Origin: Pseudomonadota bacterium
Lineage (GTDB): Bacteria > Pseudomonadota > Gammaproteobacteria > Xanthomonadales > Rhodanobacteraceae
Assembly (NCBI GenBank): GCA_021777635.1
Contig: JAJYDI010000098.1
Span: 1 to 7,417, forward strand
Direction of reading: 5' to 3'
DNA length: 7,417 bases
This document shows positions 6,716-7,417 of the stretch, in pieces. The notes under the pieces are model-generated. The model was not told where the DNA came from, did not search any database, and worked only from the letters and a program-made list of their open reading frames with translations. The first letter of the stretch is position 1; each line of letters starts with the position of its first letter. Position numbers and translations under genes: made by a program.

Positions 6716-6720
6716 AAGGA
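6716..6720 (+). promoter_or_regulatory. Ribosome binding site that decides the start at 6726
   Basis: AAGGA lies five bases before the ATG at 6726. The earlier in-frame ATG at 6696 has no purine-rich sequence in front of it (the preceding bases are pyrimidine-rich GACC repeats). The extra ten residues it would add are unlike the rest of the protein. The 36-base gap between the barrel gene and this start holds no terminator-like hairpin. Confidence 0.6.
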
Positions 6721-6725
6721 CCGAC

Positions 6726-7031
6726 ATGCCCAACCCGAACCAGGGAGACGCCCCCCAGGACCTGCACGAGCGGGTCGGAAACCTGGAGGACTGGCGCGAG
6801 GATACCGACAAGATCGTGCGCGACCTGCGCGCGCGCGCCGAGAAGACTGACGCGATCGTGCGCAAGCTCGATGCATCCATTGAGCGCATGGAGGGGCAGA
6901 TGCGCACCCTTGCGACGCGCGCCGACATCGCAAGCCTTGCGAGCCAGTTCAACGGCGTGCCGATGCGCTACTTCGTCGCATCGATCGTCGTGATCTGCCT
7001 CGCCTCGATCATCGGCATGGCGGTGCGCTGA
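6726..7031 (+). CDS. Coiled-coil protein with C-terminal membrane anchor (XhlA-like architecture; possible holin or lysis accessory)
   Basis: With the start at 6726 (AAGGA at 6716-6720) it is 101 residues. The longer form from 6696 is possible but lacks a ribosome site. Residues 12-70 form a clear coiled coil with hydrophobic or small residues at heptad positions 13, 17, 20, 27, 31, 34, 38, 41, 45, 48, 52, 55, 59 and 62, one Arg (24) breaking the series. Residues 81-100 are one transmembrane helix ending in Val-Arg. There is no signal peptide. This layout matches small phage membrane proteins of the XhlA type, which have a helical domain and a C-terminal anchor and are found beside holins. 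The next membrane-protein gene starts two bases after its stop, suggesting a joint function and a lysis cassette continuing beyond the window. Sequence identity to XhlA itself is not established. It may be an unrelated membrane-anchored coiled coil. Confidence 0.7.
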   Translation: MPNPNQGDAPQDLHERVGNLEDWREDTDKIVRDLRARAEKTDAIVRKLDASIERMEGQMRTLATRADIASLASQFNGVPMRYFVASIVVICLASIIGMAVR

Positions 7032-7033
7032 CC

Positions 7034-7417
7034 ATGCGCGATCAGCTCGTCCGCGCCTATCAGAAGTTCCGGGAGCCGGGGAACTTCCTGCGCGTCGTGC
7101 TGCTGTTCATCAGCGTGTCGCTGACCGCGCACTTCGCGATTCACTACGACCCGGACTGGGGCGCGACGAACCTCGCGCTTTCGATCGAGGCGACGGTGGC
7201 CAGCGCCGCGCTGATGGTGATGGGCCGAAAGTCGCAGCGCGACGCCGAGGAGGCGCGCGAGCTGCACCGCCAAATGCTCGAAGCGCTGACCGACATGGCG
7301 CGCGCGCAGCGCGACATGCTCCATGACCAGGCCAAGCACCTGCGCGTGCTGGCCGACCACTACGCGCATCTGGCAATGTCGCTCGGCGCCGGCGCGCCGC
7401 TTCCCCATCCGCCGTCC
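7034..7417 (+). CDS. Two-helix membrane protein resembling DUF1003, 3' end outside window
   Basis: The ATG at 7034 follows the previous stop by two bases, and the frame stays open for 128 codons to the window edge. No good ribosome site is seen, so coupling to the upstream gene is likely. Residues 18-36 are the first membrane helix. Tyr38-Asp39-Pro40 follows, then Asn46-Leu-x-Leu-Ser50-x-Glu52-Ala53 begins the second helix (46-64), with Met61 and Gln68-x-Asp70 after it. The order (Phe/Tyr)-Asp-Pro, Asn-Leu-x-Leu-Ser, Ala, Met, Gln-x-x-Asp is what I know from DUF1003 membrane proteins, whose function is unknown. Residues about 65-115 are a charged coiled coil. The end is Pro/Gly-rich, suggesting the stop is near. 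In this position it could be a holin-type or lysis-accessory protein. The DUF1003 match is by eye and moderate. Confidence 0.7.
   Translation, partial: MRDQLVRAYQKFREPGNFLRVVLLFISVSLTAHFAIHYDPDWGATNLALSIEATVASAALMVMGRKSQRDAEEARELHRQMLEALTDMARAQRDMLHDQAKHLRVLADHYAHLAMSLGAGAPLPHPPS

Noticed and set aside
6696..6725. Earlier start ATG for the coiled-coil membrane protein
   Set aside because: No ribosome site precedes it, while AAGGA sits five bases before the ATG at 6726.

Overview
The window is a stretch of GC-rich phage or prophage DNA: part of the late (virion) gene cluster of a tailed phage, most likely a short-tailed podovirus-like temperate phage of a high-GC Gram-negative bacterium. A betaproteobacterium such as the Burkholderiales is a reasonable guess from base composition and protein style, but no taxonomic marker is present. 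The Gram-negative assignment rests on a phage gene that encodes a secreted, outer-membrane-barrel-like protein, and on the type of tail-fibre enzyme. No integrase, repressor, terminase, portal, capsid, tRNA, CRISPR, IS element or attachment site is visible.

Layout, left to right. (1) Positions 1-1554: the 3' part of a large Ala/Gln-rich virion protein, already open at the window edge. (2) 1554-3740: a 728-residue Ala/Gly-rich virion protein, overlapping the previous stop by one base (TGATG). Both look like internal-virion/DNA-ejection components. (3) 3741-4014: a small gap that contains a minus-strand 78-codon membrane-protein gene, the only reverse gene in the window. A competing plus-strand reading frame fits the same gap with ATGA overlaps at both ends. 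(4) 4015-5997: a receptor-binding tail fibre/spike with an N-terminal virion-attachment-like domain, an SGNH-hydrolase (carbohydrate esterase-like) domain with its catalytic residues intact, an aromatic beta-rich region and a C1q/TNF-like C-terminal domain. (5) 5994-6689: a signal-peptide-bearing outer-membrane beta-barrel-like protein ending in Phe, overlapping the fibre stop by ATGA. (6) 6726-7031: a small coiled-coil protein with a C-terminal membrane anchor. (7) 7034 to the window end: a two-helix membrane protein with a cytoplasmic-looking coiled coil, resembling DUF1003 proteins and truncated by the window.

How they may work together (inference). The first two proteins would leave the capsid to form a DNA conduit through the envelope. 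The fibre would bind and de-esterify surface polysaccharide. The barrel protein, and possibly the reverse-strand membrane protein, have the form of host-modifying 'moron' genes, for example for superinfection exclusion. The last two membrane proteins sit where a lysis cassette (holin and accessory proteins) commonly begins. The most notable points are the reverse-strand gene lodged exactly between two structural genes and the outer-membrane protein coupled to the fibre gene.
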